A DNA stretch of 64,000 nt from Pogona vitticeps (lineage: Eukaryota; Chordata; Lepidosauria; Squamata; Agamidae): NCBI RefSeq assembly GCF_051106095.1, contig NC_135793.1, forward strand, positions 2,833,501-2,897,500, read 5' to 3'. Below, in pieces: positions 23,420 to 37,582 of the stretch; the stretch's first letter is position 1; each line of letters opens with the position of its first letter. A program made the position numbers and the translations under genes. A model generated the notes under the pieces. It saw only the letters and a list, made by a program, of their open reading frames with translations, searched no databases and was not told the origin of the DNA.

Positions 23420-25470
23420 AAATACATTATTTCCACCACCACTGTTAAGATCCTTGTCATGCTGGACGTTTTTCTCCAGCATCAAGTACCGACACACAAG
23501 ACCTTGCTTGAGCCCTCCATAAGAATAAAGGGACAGTATAAATTAAATAAGTCATCACATTATTCTGCATTTCTGTTGCATTGTATATATATATATACCT
23601 CTCTGCCCCCACCCACAAGACACACAGCCTTTTCCCACCTGTGTCAAAAGATCTGCTTCATCAACCGAGGCTGTTCTCCCACACTTCAGTCCCAGACCAA
23701 GCATGTCGGTGGAAAAGCTTCTTGGTCACCTCGGCAGGTTTGAGAGTAGATCTTCTGAAACCTATGGGACGTACTGTAATTAAAACCACGAATGACTTAA
23801 ATCCCTTTGATTTCAACGAGTCTTCTCCACAAGCAAGACTAAGCATGGCTCCTCCAACCCACTGACTCTTGATATTTATTGATTATGTTGCTCTCTCATT
23901 CACTTGTCAGCGAGCTCAAGATGACACGTGTGGCTTTTCTTTTTCGCTTCACAACAGTCTGACAAGGCGAGAGAGGGCGAGAGCGAGCTGCTTTCCTAAT
24001 GTCTCCCAGTGAGTTTCATGAGATGCTTCAAATCTCGGTCCAACAACCCTCTCAAAGCAGTGCAGCAGCTCTCAGAATTATTTCCTTAAGCTGTACCTAA
24101 TTACTACCTTTTTTTAAGGGAAACATTTTTGGAGCTGGGGAATTTTTACAACCTTGCATGCTGTCTATAGTACAGTAGCTGTGGCTGGGAGGGACATTTC
24201 TGGGCTGGGGTGGCTGCCAATTTGTTCGGCACCAACCAATCATTCCTTCCCACTCCTGAATTCAAAGAAAGCCCCACCTCTCTGCTCTGTGCTCTTTCCC
24301 TCTATTTCATCTAAAGTCACGTTGGTTGCTTGCTGTTGATCTGCTCGCAACTGTAAGTAATAAGCCATTTTGATTCTTTCTCCTACTGATGTCTCAGACT
24401 CAGTTATTGAGATTGAAAGAGCCAGTTGATGAGAGTGGGCTCCGAGGAACTTGTGGCTTTTCTCCTCTGCATGTCTCCGTATTTCTACTGTGTAGCAAAA
24501 GGAATTTCACCAGAAATTAAGGACTCTGCAATAGATATAAAGATCCTGTCAACCAATGTTTTGGGAGGAAACTTCTGCCCTGCAAAAGTTACTAGATCTT
24601 ACCTCCATCACAGATTGAAAGTGGAGATTTATCCATAAACTTTAAGTCTCTTCCTATTGTTCTCCATGGCTAAAGGCTCAAACTCTGCTGTTTTATTTTC
24701 ATTATGTGCATTTCCCTTCATTTTAACAGATTTCAAAAGGTGCAAAGCAACGCCTACTATTGTACCTTGTGGGCACAGGTCCTGCTAGACAAGCCCGTTG
24801 ACTGAGAAAAATCAATCTATTTTACGTATGCTTGAAAGGAGGAGAACCCTTGAATCACCAATTTTGGACGAGACTGCTGGACGTCGGTCAAAAGCATTTC
24901 AACATCCCGCCCCCCGCTTGATTTTCAGCAGAGGATGACAAGGTCTGCTAAATGACAGTGACCCACTTTGTGGAATGACCCCAGATGACCCTTCTGTACT
25001 GCTGCTGGCAATGCAGATAACGCTTCGGATTTCTTTTACAGGCTTGGGTTTGTTGAATACAGAGAAACACACCGGCTGTATTTGCATGAGAACTCTTATT
25101 CAAAAAGGGGTGAAGAACAGACAGTTTTATCTGGAAGCTTTGTTTTGTGTTTGATCAACGGGGATGTGGGGGGGAGATCCATGGGACAGGGCCGACCTAA
25201 AAGTCTGCCTGAATGATGTCTCTGGTACAACAATGGATTTCGAACTCTAATGGCAGGCTGGCTGTGCTTTTAGTTTGTCATTCAGAGCATTACCTGGAAG
25301 GAAGAGTTTATGTTTTATGCTTTATTTTCCATAGACTATGTAATTGTTACAGACATGGGTGGAGACACCTGTTCAGACTGAATTCTGCTTTTCCTCTTGA
25401 GTAATCACTTATAGATATAGGCCACTGATGGGAGGAGCCAAAACAACAAATGGGTGGAGTCAAAACCATA
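23420..25470. other. Spacer, nothing recognised
   Basis: No supported gene, RNA or clear transposon. Confidence 0.5.
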
Positions 25471-25478
25471 AACCCCTC

Positions 25479-25546
25479 CCATTCTCTCTCTCTCTCTCTC
25501 TCTCTCACTCACTCACTCACTCACTCTCTCTCTCTCACACACACAA
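25479..25546. repeat. (CT)n/(CACT)n/(CA)n compound microsatellite
   Basis: CT units, then CACT units, then CT and CA units. Confidence 0.9.
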
Positions 25547-25854
25547 GCCTCCTGCCAAAAGCCTGCTTGAAAAGCTCCTATTCTGATAATCATACATTTC
25601 AGAAGCTAAGGAATTCCCTCTTCTAATGACAGCTTGTCCATAATATATATCTTTTGATCCCGGGGACACTTCTCCTAGAACACAGAGTGGCAAGAACAGG
25701 GAGCCAATAACTGGTTTCTAGAGGGTGCATCTTGGGCTAATCCTTTACCCTGTGGCACCCCTTCACCCATATTCTCCTTTTTTGTCTACATAACTTTTCC
25801 TTGGAAGGAGGAGACAACCGGAAGCTCCTCCTTAGCCCTCATGATCATTTGAGA

Positions 25855-25975
25855 CAGTGGTTCTCAGCCTTGGGTAACCCTTGGACTGCAACTCCCAGAA
25901 ACCCTAGCCAGCGCAGCGAGTGGGGAACGTTTCTGGGAGTTGTAGTCCAAGAACATCTGGGGACCCAATGTTAAA
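25855..25975. mobile_element. hAT-like MITE
   Basis: It begins CAGTGGTTCTCAGCCTTGGG. The arms GGACTGCAACTCCCAGAAAC and GTTTCTGGGAGTTGTAGTCC pair almost perfectly. The right terminus is decayed. Confidence 0.8.
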
Positions 25976-25979
25976 GGGA

Positions 25980-28620
25980 TTTGATTTTCAGGTGAGAGAT
26001 TACCTTGTGGAAGGTGGTTAACCCTGGCTTAAGCCCTCCATTGTCAACTCTCAGCACTCCACTTACGCTTCGGCTGCCGAGGGGCACGCAGGAGGCAAAA
26101 GCATTGTATGGATCAGGGCCAAGAAGGATGGAGGCCAAGTGAGCACCCTCTGGCTGCAGAGGCAGCCACCCTCCCACCCCAAGGTGGGAAGAAAAACAAC
26201 GATGTTAACAAGAACCACCCCATTCCTCATGTCTAGCACTGAGCCTTCTCCTCTTTCCGCTGGAGGATTAATTCCACGGGGTGAATTGGGATGTCGTTAT
26301 TTCCTTTCTGCTTCCATTTGGGCAGCCTGCCAGAGCGATATTCAAATCAAGGGACACAGGACGCTCCTTTGCAACACCAGCAACGTTGAACCAATTATCT
26401 CAAGCCTCAAATAGAGGCACAGAAGTCCAAGGAAAGCAGCCACCGCCCGTCAAGACGACAGGAACTGTCCCACAAGGTTACCGGTTGACTCCATGAACGG
26501 ATATGCTTTCAGAACCGGCAATCGCACAGCGTAACTGCAGAACTAATCCTGAGCAGCAATATGGTAATTTCCGGCGGTTTGTATTCCGGTGCTTGTTTGT
26601 GTGTGTGCGGGGGGTGTTGTTGTTTTTTTACTTTGCGCACAGCTGTCTACATTTAAGCCCCAATCAAGACTTTAAATGAACATTTTTCCAAGGGATTCTA
26701 GATGGAAGACTTGCATGCATTCAATCCCAGCGGGTTGCCGATGGTGGCTTTTAGAGGCAGCACAAATCATGCTCCATGTTTCTTCCACAGGCAATTGTGG
26801 CCTGTGTGTTTACCTGTATATATTTATACAAATATATTTTATCTCTGTGTGAGGGGGGTGTCTCTTGTTTTGCACATAGAGGCTGAAATCCTGTTGCACA
26901 GCTCTGCCTGCACAATTAAAAGCACTGTAAGGGAGGAAAAAAACCGCAGCAGGGTGCTGCCTCTGAGTGGGCACCTGCCAGGGGAGGTGGGTCTGAGAAG
27001 TGCCAAACATCTGTTTGGCTGATAAACGAATCAGCACGAACCAGTTTGTGCCCATCTCTACTTTAGGCCTTTATGTGATCCACTCCTGCAATGCTGGAAC
27101 TGAGCCCGTGTGAACTTTTGAAAAACCCCACCTCCACCCCTAAGAACTGGTTTTATATATGGCCAGAATCTGTGGGTAAAAGTCAAGATGGTTCACCTCT
27201 CGTTGCATGCAGCTCGGTCCCCCATCAAAACCGGCCAGGAATAACCCGAAATAAACCAGCATTTTCGAAAATGCTCGGTCTTAGTCTTCCTCTTGCCCCT
27301 GCTTGGAGCGACCAAAGAGATCTCTCTGATCATCTGTGAGGTTATGCAAAAGAGTTACGTAAGGAAGTTGGCTGGACTCCAATGTGCCTGGGTTGCGCGC
27401 GTGGCCCACGGTGGTGAATTTCAAGCGGGCAGCAGCTGGTGCGCTAAAAGAAAGAACCAGACACCCAAAACTGACAGGGCGAAGAACTGTGTGGTCGTGT
27501 GGCAGGATCTATCTTTGGTGAGCCAAGCTGGTTCGATGCCGCCCACTCCACCCTGGGGCCATTTGTTTGTTTATTTATTTCCACCAGCACCACCGAGGTG
27601 GGGGGATCTAAGGTTTACTCCACCCCACAATAGGATGCTCTGCTGTCGTTATCCTTGGAAACGCTGCTGTCAAAACAGAGGATCGAGGTTTCTCTGTGTT
27701 GGTTCTGCCTCCATCCATCCTCTGTAATAATGCTTAGGAAGCCTACATTCCACCCGCAGTGCCAGCCCTGAAATTTCAGCTGTTGGGGGGGGGGGGAAGG
27801 AATCCTCTCTATCTATTACGTGGACAGGCTCGCTAAGGTATTTATTCCAGATTCAATTTCTGTGCAAATGAGATTCACAGACCCATACAGAAAAATCAGT
27901 AATTCTGTCATTATTGAAATACTGTGATGTGCTTGCTTGAGGTTTTCCAAATGGCTGCTCCCAGGACATGCCACAATTTAATATATATATGTATGCGTGT
28001 GTATTGTTAAAGACAGAACAGGAGAATGTGCAGCTAACAAACTTCATAATTCTAGACAAGCAAGAATTAGGATGAAGGGCCCTTTCAAGGTGGTTGAGAA
28101 AGAACCACCACCTTAGAGGAGGTAAATGATCATCTTCATTTCTTTAAGGGCCTGATCTTAAATAGTTAAGCCCTTCCCAGTCTAGAGAGGTTGGAAATTA
28201 CGTTGGGTGACTCTCATCTTGGCTTAATATTGAGCTGATGTAGTGGTCGTGCCCTCAAAATGAACTGCGCTTGGATTTGGTGTAACCCGGCTTGTCCGTC
28301 ACCCACACCTTCTTCACTCCTTGTTTTGGGTCCTTCTGTTGGCAGATCTTACTCAGCAGAGCAGTCTTGCTGGTTTTTCTAGTCTGTTGCTATTCTGGAA
28401 AGGAAACATTACAGAACACGAATACGGAAGGAAACAGCCGAGATAAAATGTATACACATGTTGGACACCCGTATAAATGGATCGAATAGAAGTCAGTGTT
28501 GATCAGGAGTTTAACGGCATCATTAGCAGTTGAGCAATTGTACGGAGATGTTCCTAAAATGTATCAGGATAGGATTTGAAGCGATGCATCCAAATTAAAA
28601 CAAAGGAGGTTCTGACTAAA
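25980..28620. other. Spacer, mostly unrecognised
   Basis: No supported gene. A possible remnant of an ATTTATTT-tailed element lies at 27567-27610. Confidence 0.45.
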
Positions 28621-28624
28621 TATG

Positions 28625-28790
28625 AGTGTGTCCTGCCAGTTAAGGGCTGTTTGATAGTGGAACAGATGATTCCTAAATGGTGGTGTGGATTCCCTTTGCT
28701 AGGGTTTTTAAAAACACAGGCTGGATGACCATCTATCCGAGATTCTTTAGCTGCAGAGGGACAGAGTTGGATCTGAGGTCACTTAAGGAC
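28625..28790 (+). mobile_element. CR1/L3-type LINE 3' fragment
   Basis: AACACAGGCTGGATGACCAT and TTAGCTGCAGAGGGACAGAG match the familiar end of CR1-group elements, where the encoded C-terminus gives way to the 3' UTR. Confidence 0.6.
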
Positions 28791-29367
28791 AGGTCTGATT
28801 TTCACGCTCTCTGCTGCAAGAAGAGAGCATTCCCTCTGCAAGACCCAGACTGATGCTTCTCCACCCCTCCATGTGCTTCACAAAAAACACCATTTAAATG
28901 CTCCCCAAAGAAGGTGGTGTTTGATACCTGAACATGTAAAAAAAAAAACAGCCTGCAGTCTTTGGCTGGCATCTTCTTTTTGTTAAGCATTTAAAACAAG
29001 CAAGGATCAGCTTATATTTCAAGTTTCCTGAGGAACCTTTTCAAAGTGGAGCAGGCAAGCGATGCCTCTAGGAAATGCATTGTCTAGTAGCGGCAGAGTA
29101 TGAGGGAGGTCGGGCGAGAAGGCAGGAGAGATGCTGTCTATTTTGGTACCTGAATACATGTTTCTGTTCCCTGGGAGGTGTTAAAGCATTTCTGAAGTGC
29201 AAGCGGGAAAATCAGCACGATGTCAAATTCAACACTTGCCTTCTGAGATCTCACTCTGTTTCCCCTCCCCCAATGCACTTTTGAAAGCTGAAGTTGGGGA
29301 ATGTTTTTTTAATTATTTGAAAAAAAAGCTTTAAACTTTTGCCTGGTTAATTCATTTTAATGCAACA

Positions 29368-29369
29368 AT

Positions 29370-29460
<91 letters not shown>

Positions 29461-29463
29461 TTT
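29368..29463. repeat. (ATTT)n microsatellite
   Basis: About 24 uninterrupted ATTT units. It abuts a minus-strand LINE/SINE 3' end, so it was probably seeded by that element's AAAT tail. Confidence 0.95.
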
Positions 29464-29525
29464 GCCTTATATGCCGCCTACTCTACCCAAAGGTCTCTGG
29501 GCGGCTTACAACAATTAAGACGGCC
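29464..29525 (-). mobile_element. 3'-end remnant of a LINE or SINE
   Basis: On the minus strand it reads GTAAGCCGCCCAGAGACC then GGCGGCATATAAGGCAAAT, a common reptile retroelement terminus leading into AAATAAAT. Confidence 0.65.
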
Positions 29526-30410
29526 AAGCAGTCAACCCAATATCCGTTGCCTCTTGTCTTCCTCGGACTGGCTGGTTTGCCATCTCCAAAAGGTCTCCCT
29601 GCCTTTCCTGTGGCCTTGAATGGCCCATAATCAACGGCTTCCTCTGAAGTGCCAGTTTTCAGCCACAGTGGGGTTTGCAATGGGGGGGGGAGCGAGTGGG
29701 GCAGAAAGTTCTCAGAAAGGCCTGGTTTGTGCTTTCTTGCAGTTCTCGAACCCAGGATCGTTGACTGAAGAGCTTTAGGAGAGCAGAAGGTTCATGATTT
29801 ATTCCGTGTTTTCCTTCCGTTTGTGGTCTCTGTTTCAAAATATAGTTTTGGGAGGAACAACTGATAACTAGGTTAATTTGGGATGGAGAAGGGCCCAAAG
29901 TCTGCTATCTGAGGTGCCGAAGCAGAGACATCACACTCCAGAAAGGATAATTTTGGAACAGAAGCCAGATTGCAGCCAACTCTTCACAGTGGCTGTGAGC
30001 CCAGGTTTCTCTGTTCGCACTATGGATTTACAGCCTCTCAAGTTGTGCACCAGGAGAGCTGCCGCTCTTCTCCTCGCCCCCGTCCGGGGGTGTCTGCCTC
30101 CTCACGAGTGCCATCAACATGTTTACCCGTTTTATATTGGCTCTGAAGCAGTAACAGAGAAACAGGTGGAAAACGTCTCCAGGGAGGTGTAGGAGAAGGT
30201 GTAGTTGAGGTCACAGGTACTAGCCACTCAGCTACAGAACTTAGACAAGTTTATTTTTGCAAACGCAGCTCCCAGTATTTTCCAGTGCCTTCCGGCAAAA
30301 CCATTGGTCTAGAGAGCTCGTAGGAGCTGGTTTAAAATAAATCTGCAAAATGCAGTGATTCTGATCTACAATATGAGTATTAATATCCAATCATTCACTC
30401 ATTGAAATGC

Positions 30411-30697
<287 letters not shown>

Positions 30698-30759
30698 GAT
30701 TTTTAATTTTTATTATTATTATTAATTTTTTTGCCCTACAATAAAGCAGTGTTCTCATT

Positions 30760-31940
30760 TCTTATAAACACCCCAGAAATATGTTTGAATGAAAAATCTC
30801 TACAATCCATGATGTTAATTTATTGAAAGCAGAGAACAATAGGGGCCAGAAAAATCAAAAGAAATGAAGAACTTGGTGAAATGAAAAAGGGGGTGGAGGA
30901 GAGGAGAAAACTCTTTGCAACTTGACAAAAAGTCATTAAAGAGGGAGCCACCCCTGCCTTGGGAGAAAGGGGCTTCCGTGACATGTTCTAGCTGTAGGAT
31001 TCTGGCCATCAGACTCTGAAAATAGCAGTCCCTGAAAACAACCTTTCTCCTCTCTGACGGTAGGGATGCTTAGAAAGTATTTCAGGCAGAAGGGCCTTCT
31101 TGGGGGGAAATCCTTCAGAAGGAAGCAGAGGCAAATGGAGCCCATGGTTCCCTCGGGTGTCCTGCTCATCCTGCCACAGCCGTAACTGCCCTCTCCTGCT
31201 CTCTGACCGAATGACACCCCGGTGCCCGTCCCGGACAGTTTTGCATCTCTGTCTCTTTGCATTTCGCCCTGCTTTCCACACAGCCTGTCATTTCTCATCA
31301 TACCGCCCGAGGGGGGCAACCCTTGGTAATTGAAGATGGCAGAGCAGCGATAATGGAATTTAGCCTGTCAGGATCCTTTTCCCCCACGTGGGGCCGGGGA
31401 AGGAGGTGAGAGGGTTGCCAGGAGGCCACTTAGCAGTGGCTGGGAAAGCTGTCTTGGCCTGAGGTCTGTGTCTTTTCAGGTTGGCTGTCCCTGTCCCTCA
31501 CGAGGCTTGCGACCGGCCTGGGAGAGAGAAAGCTCATTCTTTACATCAAGGGCCAGAGGTTGCAAACTGGACGGTGAATCTTCCATCCACCAAGTGACTG
31601 AAAAAAGTAACTTTGCCAGTGGGTGCATCTTCTCCATGCTGGACCTTTGTGGAGAGAGTAGACGACGTGACGCCAGATTGTACCCCCAGGAACCCTTAAG
31701 ATGTAGCCATAGTAGTTTGTGCGGTATCCAACTGATAGAACTGGGTAGTGTAGATGCTTCTCGGTGCTTTTCTTGGCACAAGTTTCTTTTTTTAAAAAAA
31801 GTAACTTGCTGTGTTCACATTTCTGAGGGGGGGGGTCTTCCCATCTCCAAGAGCTGATTGCTCCACTCCAGCAGCTACTGAAAGGAGAATGGACCCAGTG
31901 ATTTACCACATAATAGTAATTATTTACTTCTTTTTTTAAA
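30760..31940. other. Spacer, nothing recognised
   Basis: Overlapping open frames on both strands (for example 30936-31319 and 31468-31857) show no recognisable domain or splice pattern. Confidence 0.45.
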
Positions 31941-31949
31941 AAAGGAACT

Positions 31950-32300
31950 TTTCAAGTTCTGGCTCGGCCCGGGCACTGTTTACGGCGGCGGCGACTTTAA
32001 TTTTGCCCGTTCTGAACTCTTAGCAACAGGGTCAGGCGTTGGCACCAGGAACTGGCTTTCTCCTCTCCCAGGTGGCTGTCAAGAGACAAAACACTTACAA
32101 GGCACTTCCGGATGTCCTTTACATCATGTGGGTCATCTCAATTACCGGTCCCAGGGAAGCAGCACTTTCCAAATGTCTGATGGGAGGTGATTTCTGCCTG
32201 TGCACGGATTGAAGCCAAACTCTCCAGAAATTGCAAGTGGTCTTCCCCGCTGAGAATAATTAACTTTCCCCTGTCTTCCTGTGCTTGGGGTTCCTCTTCC
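31950..32300. promoter_or_regulatory. Candidate conserved non-coding element
   Basis: Repeat-free sequence with a GGCGGCGGCGACTTTAATTT block and homeodomain-like cores (CTCAATTACC, AGAATAATTAAC). The call rests on appearance only. Confidence 0.25.
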
Positions 32301-33014
32301 TGCCAGGATCACAAAATATCCCCTTAGAAGTCCAGCAATGGGAGCTGTCCATTACCCAGGCTTGATGGTCTCCTTGTTTCAGAGCCAAGATAGGGGAGCG
32401 TTCCATTTGGGGAAATATATTCTCAAAAACCTACTGGCTTCCTAATGGATACATACTTTGACCGTAACACAAATGGCCACGGCTGCATCGTAAGTTGCTC
32501 TGTGGGTTGAGAAACCCTTGGCTCCATCTCTGGTCTTCGCAGTTAAAAGAATCCTACAATGGGGAAGCAATTCTCTCCGCCTTCGGTTCTGGAGAACCGC
32601 TGGTAGCTATTTGTTGAAAAGAAAGAGAGGCAATAAAAAATGAAATCGAAAACAAAAGGTGAATCGTGTTCCTTTATGTTCTTTTCATTACCTTCCCATT
32701 TGTGCCGAGGCACCTGACTCTATGTACTGTTTCTCTTTGTTCCTTCTGTTTTTCTCACGTTCCTGTTTCTTTCCCTCCCTTATTTTCCAAAACTGATCAA
32801 CTGGAATACACTCAGAGGACGTGACAACTTTGGGAAGAAGATCGGAACTCAAGCCCTGTGAGAACATTAGATGGAGATGGGTGTGTTTCATCCGAAACAG
32901 AGACACCTAGGGAGGTTAAGTGAGCCCTGTTCTAATCCCCTAGCCGCCATTGTGTTTTGTGTGATTGGACCATGGAAGCCAGTCATGTCCACCAAAATCT
33001 GCCTGGAGGGAAAA

Positions 33015-33198
33015 TAATTGCATGCTGCCAAGTCCATTTTGGCTGATGGCAACCCTTTCCAGTGTTTTCTAGGTAGAGAAAACATAGAAGTGCTTTACCC
33101 TTCCATTCCTCTAGGGGCAACCTTGAGACTGTGCAGCTTGACCAAGGCTACCCAGGCTGGCTCTTCTCCCAGCAGGCACTGTGGGGAACGAAACCAGA
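33015..33198 (-). mobile_element. SINE-A, head damaged
   Basis: Tail CATGCTGCCAAGTCCATTTT, body TAGAAGTGCTTTACCCTTCC and GCAGCTTGACCAAGGCTACC are present. The tRNA head is cut short at GGGGAACGAAACC. Confidence 0.85.
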
Positions 33199-33199
33199 G

Positions 33200-34600
33200 A
33201 TAACTGGAGGCAATGAACACAGGATGGCTGGGTAGACCGCCTTCAGGCAAAAAAATACCCGTGGGTGAGGGACATGGCCTTCCAGCATCAATGTTTGGTA
33301 TCCTGAGTCAAAGCTGTGGGTGCCCTGTCTTAGTTATGGCTCTGTTTGCCACTATGGCTTCAGCACTAGCCTGGCCCATCACTCTGACATCTCTGCTTTT
33401 GCTACCTTCTCTCTGCCACTGTGGTATCTCTTCTCCTTTACCCTGCTCTGTATGCATAGCTTTGGTCTTAATGATCAAGCTCCTGCATTTAGGCCTCCTT
33501 TGAACGATCTGTCTTTATTTCCGCCAGGAACAAAGGGAGAAAATCATTGTGTCCCAGGTTTTCTCCCTGATGATTTCCCTTTAAATTCCCCAGGAGAAGC
33601 TAGAAATGTAATTTACCAAGGCTCCGAGGACTGAGAACAGAAGGCCAGGGACCTCTGAAACACACCCCTGCCTCTGATGTATGAGATGTATTATCGAAAT
33701 GCTAATAAATACTGAGACATAAATTGATTCCATTTTTCTTCATTCCTCAGCAGCTGGTTTGTTGAATGGCGTTAAATCTAAGAATGGACATGTTATAATA
33801 GAAGCCGGCTCTAATTCTTTTCTTGGGGTATACCCGTGTTTTCGAACTGCAATGACAGGGACAAAACCATTTACCTTATGGTGCTGCGAAAATGTCCGGG
33901 TTCAAATTTGTAAGCCCTGGCTACCCCAGAGTCCCTAAAACAGTCATTAAGGTCCCTCGTACTTAATGTACAAATGTGTCCAAGGAGAGCTTTGTTGAAT
34001 ATGGTTGATGATATTCAACTAAAAGAGAAAGCAAAGGAGTTGAATTAATCCATGTTCTTTGGGATAATCTGAAGGCCAAAGGCATGGATGTTCCGTGTGG
34101 CTGTTGTACTGAGTGGAAACTTCCAATTCTCATTTGCCTCAGTTCTCTTCTTTTGGCCAATGGGACAGATGAGTCGAGGAGGCACAAAACAGTGTGTCCA
34201 AGATCAATGACAAACAAACTAGAAATAAGAAAGCGATCCCTTCCACCACACTCCACCTTGCTTTCATGACGTGCCAGGTGGCTCCTCTGAGCCTCACTAC
34301 AGCCCAGTGAGGTAGGCCAGACCAAGGCGATGGTGACCTCCCGTATCTCTAGTGGTCTTGGAGTTTGCAGTTTGTGGATCAACTCAAAATTCTCTCCTTG
34401 AATTCTCCCTTGAGCTACCACAGAGAATTCTCAGGGCCTGACCAAACTATAAATCCCAGAATTCCACTGGATTTCACCACTGGCCTTAGGATGGGATCTG
34501 ATTGCTCTAATAGTGTATTATAGAGATAGCCAAGATTCTGCCTTTGTTGTAAAACCTGGGTGCCCTCCAGATGCTGGTAGCTCCCAGTCCCTATCATCCT
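33200..34600. other. Spacer, nothing firmly recognised
   Basis: A fragment near 34290-34335 (CCCAGTGAGGTAGGCC) may belong to SINE-D. Open frames at 33213-33634 and 33963-34421 have no recognisable protein. Confidence 0.4.
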
Positions 34601-34616
34601 TAACTATGGTGTAGGC

Positions 34617-34752
34617 CAGTGGTTTCCAGCCTTGGGTCCTGAGATGTTCTTGGACTACAATTCCCAGAAATCCTGGCCAGCCCAGTTAGTAGTGAAGGCG
34701 TCCGGGTGTTTTAGTCCAAGAACATCTGGGAACCCAAAGTTGGAAACCTGTG
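34617..34752. mobile_element. hAT-like MITE with 8-bp target duplication
   Basis: Termini CAGTGGTTTCC and GGAAACCTGTG are inverted. The flanks GTGTAGGC (34609-34616) and GTCTAGGC (34753-34760) match in 7 of 8 positions, as expected for a hAT insertion. The inner arms carry GGACTACAATTCCCAG. Confidence 0.85.
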
Positions 34753-34759
34753 GTCTAGG

Positions 34760-36350
34760 CTGTCAAGATGTAGCTATAGTAGCATGCCATCCTCCTCTGA
34801 AATTGTTTGAAAGCCATTGCTCAAACAGCAGAGCGGTGAAATCACTTTGGGTGTGAGTCTGAACTTTAAGGTGCTACCCACAAGTTCAGCACCTTGGACA
34901 GGGCCATTAAAGATCCAGGCCAAAACCCAGAGGGGATTCATTGTCCTCCTCATGACCTACAAAACCAAGCCTTCATTGCCTGTGAGTAAGCCCTAAGGAA
35001 GCCAATGGGGTTTACTTCTGAGTCGATATGGATGGGAGTGGACTGGTAGCCATTTCCATTCCCTGGTCCTGGTGTTCTGAAGTTCATTGATTTCATAGGA
35101 AACAGTTGTCTTCAAAAGAAACTTTATGACCCCAATAGTCATCATCTGATTTGAAAAAGCAGATTCCAGGTGGTAATGATGGGTCTCCAGGCATCCGACA
35201 CCCCTCTGGATCCGAACAGCAAGAGGACGCACAAGGAATCAATTAGAGAACTGTGAGTGCTTTTTTCTATAAATTTATTTCCTCCTTGGAAGCACAAAAA
35301 AGGGCATCAGGATGGCTGCGTTCCCAACTGGAGGAGGATTAATGGCGCTCGAAGGAAGGAAAGAAGATTGAGGTGGATGTGAAGATGAGAGGTGAGTGTG
35401 TCGTTCTACTTCCTCTCAACAGGCTTTCATCAAAAAACCCCAAACCTGGCAAGCTTGATGCTGCCTGGAAAATAAAATATAGAAGGGACCAAGTAGATGG
35501 TGAGTCATGGCAAGGAAGAATTTATCTTTAGGGTAAGGCAGTAGGAGACATAAGCATCCTGTTGAAGGAGGGAGTTGTCCTTGGCAAGCATCTCATCTCA
35601 AGGGAACGGAAATGGCAAGGATACAGCAAAGCCAATGGGTAGAGTCCCGTGGCCATGCTTGTATTTATGACTGGCAGCAAATTGCCAATAATAATGAAAC
35701 ACTGGTTGCATTCCTGGACATGCCCTGGATCTTACTTTGTTCGCTGGGTTTTATCTGCATCCTGGGACCACTGATGCAGGTTTCCCTCATTCAAAACCGG
35801 CTGTCTCTGAAATGGTTCCAGCTCGCCTCCCAAACTTTTCAACCCCACCTCAGAGAAATCAGAAGGATACATGCTATGATGCCCCAAGAACTGGCCCCCT
35901 CATCTCCGATTTCCACCCTGAAACTTCGCCACCCTGCCTGTCCTCCCGGATTGTAGAGCGGCCTCTTACAAACACACTGCAGTCCTTCAAGAAAGCCTGG
36001 TTTCCTTTGAGCAACCAGAGAACAAGGCTGTCTGGGAAGAAGCCAAGGTCAAATGCTGACATCCCCCCCCCTTCTGAGAAGTCACAGAAGTCAAGGCAAG
36101 TACGAGGAGGCAGGGGGCACCATATGTATGGTTTTCTGGTTGTGGTGCAGCATGCCAGATTTTATGGGAAAAGCTCATATAGTCCATGAGCTAAGCTCCA
36201 TTTCCTTCAGGCCCCTTGTAGAGCAGAGTGAGTCACAGTGTGGTCTCAGTGAAATAACTTCCAGGATAAGTATGTGTTAGAGGAACGACACCTTCTGTCC
36301 TTTTTTGTAAGAGTCTGGAATGTGAGGGCAATCACCCCGTTTGGTCCAGA
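34760..36350. other. Spacer, nothing recognised
   Basis: Open frames at 35612-35956 and 35737-36189 overlap in different frames and resemble no protein I know. Confidence 0.45.
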
Positions 36351-36374
36351 TGTTGGTTAGGGACCAAAAATTCA

Positions 36375-36478
36375 TACATTCCTTGTCAAAGAGGCCCAGT
36401 GGAGGAATCGAACTCCCAACATCTGGCTCCGCAGCCAGATGCCTAAACCACTGAGCTCTCTAGCTCTGCCTACATCCA
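36375..36478 (-). mobile_element. SINE-C
   Basis: TTGTCAAAGAGGCCCAGTGG, GGAATCGAACTCCCAACATC and CAGCCAGATGCCTAAACC give the body and tRNA head. The CR1-like tail is mostly lost. Confidence 0.8.
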
Positions 36479-36479
36479 T

Positions 36480-37580
36480 GGCAGACCGGGTGCCATGAAG
36501 AGACATCTCAGCCGCATCCCATTGCAGTGCGATACTTTCCCCATGTATTGGAACAGACGTAGAGCAAATTAAGGAATCTTCCCATCTGGAAGAAAACCAG
36601 GCAAGACCTGATCCTTGCCATTAACTGCAGCAAAGGAAGTAGGCAGAAAAGGGTTGGCCACGCCCATCTTGAGTCTCAGCCCATGACCGGAAGCTCTTGG
36701 GTTTTTGGGGCAGTGAATTCACTCACCTGCCTACTGCTTTGCCTATTCATTTTCCTTGCTCCTGCTCTCCTGATCCACAGGAGAAGCTGGACCTTCAGAG
36801 TGGAAGGAAGATCAGGTAAAGAATGGCTGGAGAGACCCTTTTGTTCCCTTTTGATGGCCTGAAAACCCCACCAGCTTTCTCTGCCTGGACCCAGAGAACA
36901 TTTCTCCTAATCCCTGGACCTGATTTGAACACGGTTGATTTGGGCAGGAGAAATGTCATGTGCCCTCAACTCTGAGAAAGACTAAGATGAGATGGGAGAC
37001 CTGCATGGCTAAAGGTTCAGCACATGCCCACACAAAACCTTGCCGTGTGCTAATTGCAACTGAAAATCGCAGGCCTTGGGAGAACCAGGAGACACGAACC
37101 TCCAGGTATGCATACCAGCGCAATGTTCCACTAAATCACTTGGCATGGGGTTTTGTTTCTGGTGAACGCTGCAAAGAAATATCTAGATAATTCAATTAAA
37201 AGCCTCATTACCTCTCATGAAAAGCTCATTTGTGTTCAATTCAGTGAGGGTTTCCTTCTTCCTCTCCATCTGATGTTGCCTTTATCACCTTTCCATCTGG
37301 GTATATGGAGCAGACGATTAGAAGATTGCACCATATATATAGGATTACAGCTCAACCAAGGGCTGGCCCTGTCATCAGGCAGAATGAGGCAGTTGTGTGA
37401 AGCAGCCAACACAGGGAGACACAGGACGGTGTCAGAAGAGACTCTATTTTTGGGCAGTTTGCCCTGGTTTCTCTTAGCTAATGTTTCCTTCAGGTGAAGT
37501 GAATTAATGCCTCCATTGATTTAATGGACCTCCTCTAGTTGTGACTTAGTACGCTAAGCCAACAGGATTCAAGCAATAAT
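36480..37580. other. Spacer, nothing recognised
   Basis: No supported gene or element. Confidence 0.45.
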
Positions 37581-37582
37581 AC

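Noticed and set aside
33963-34421. 152-codon minus-strand frame
   Set aside because: No recognisable motif and no supporting splice sites; treated as chance.
35612-36189. Two overlapping frames with hydrophobic stretches
   Set aside because: They use different frames over the same DNA and resemble no family.
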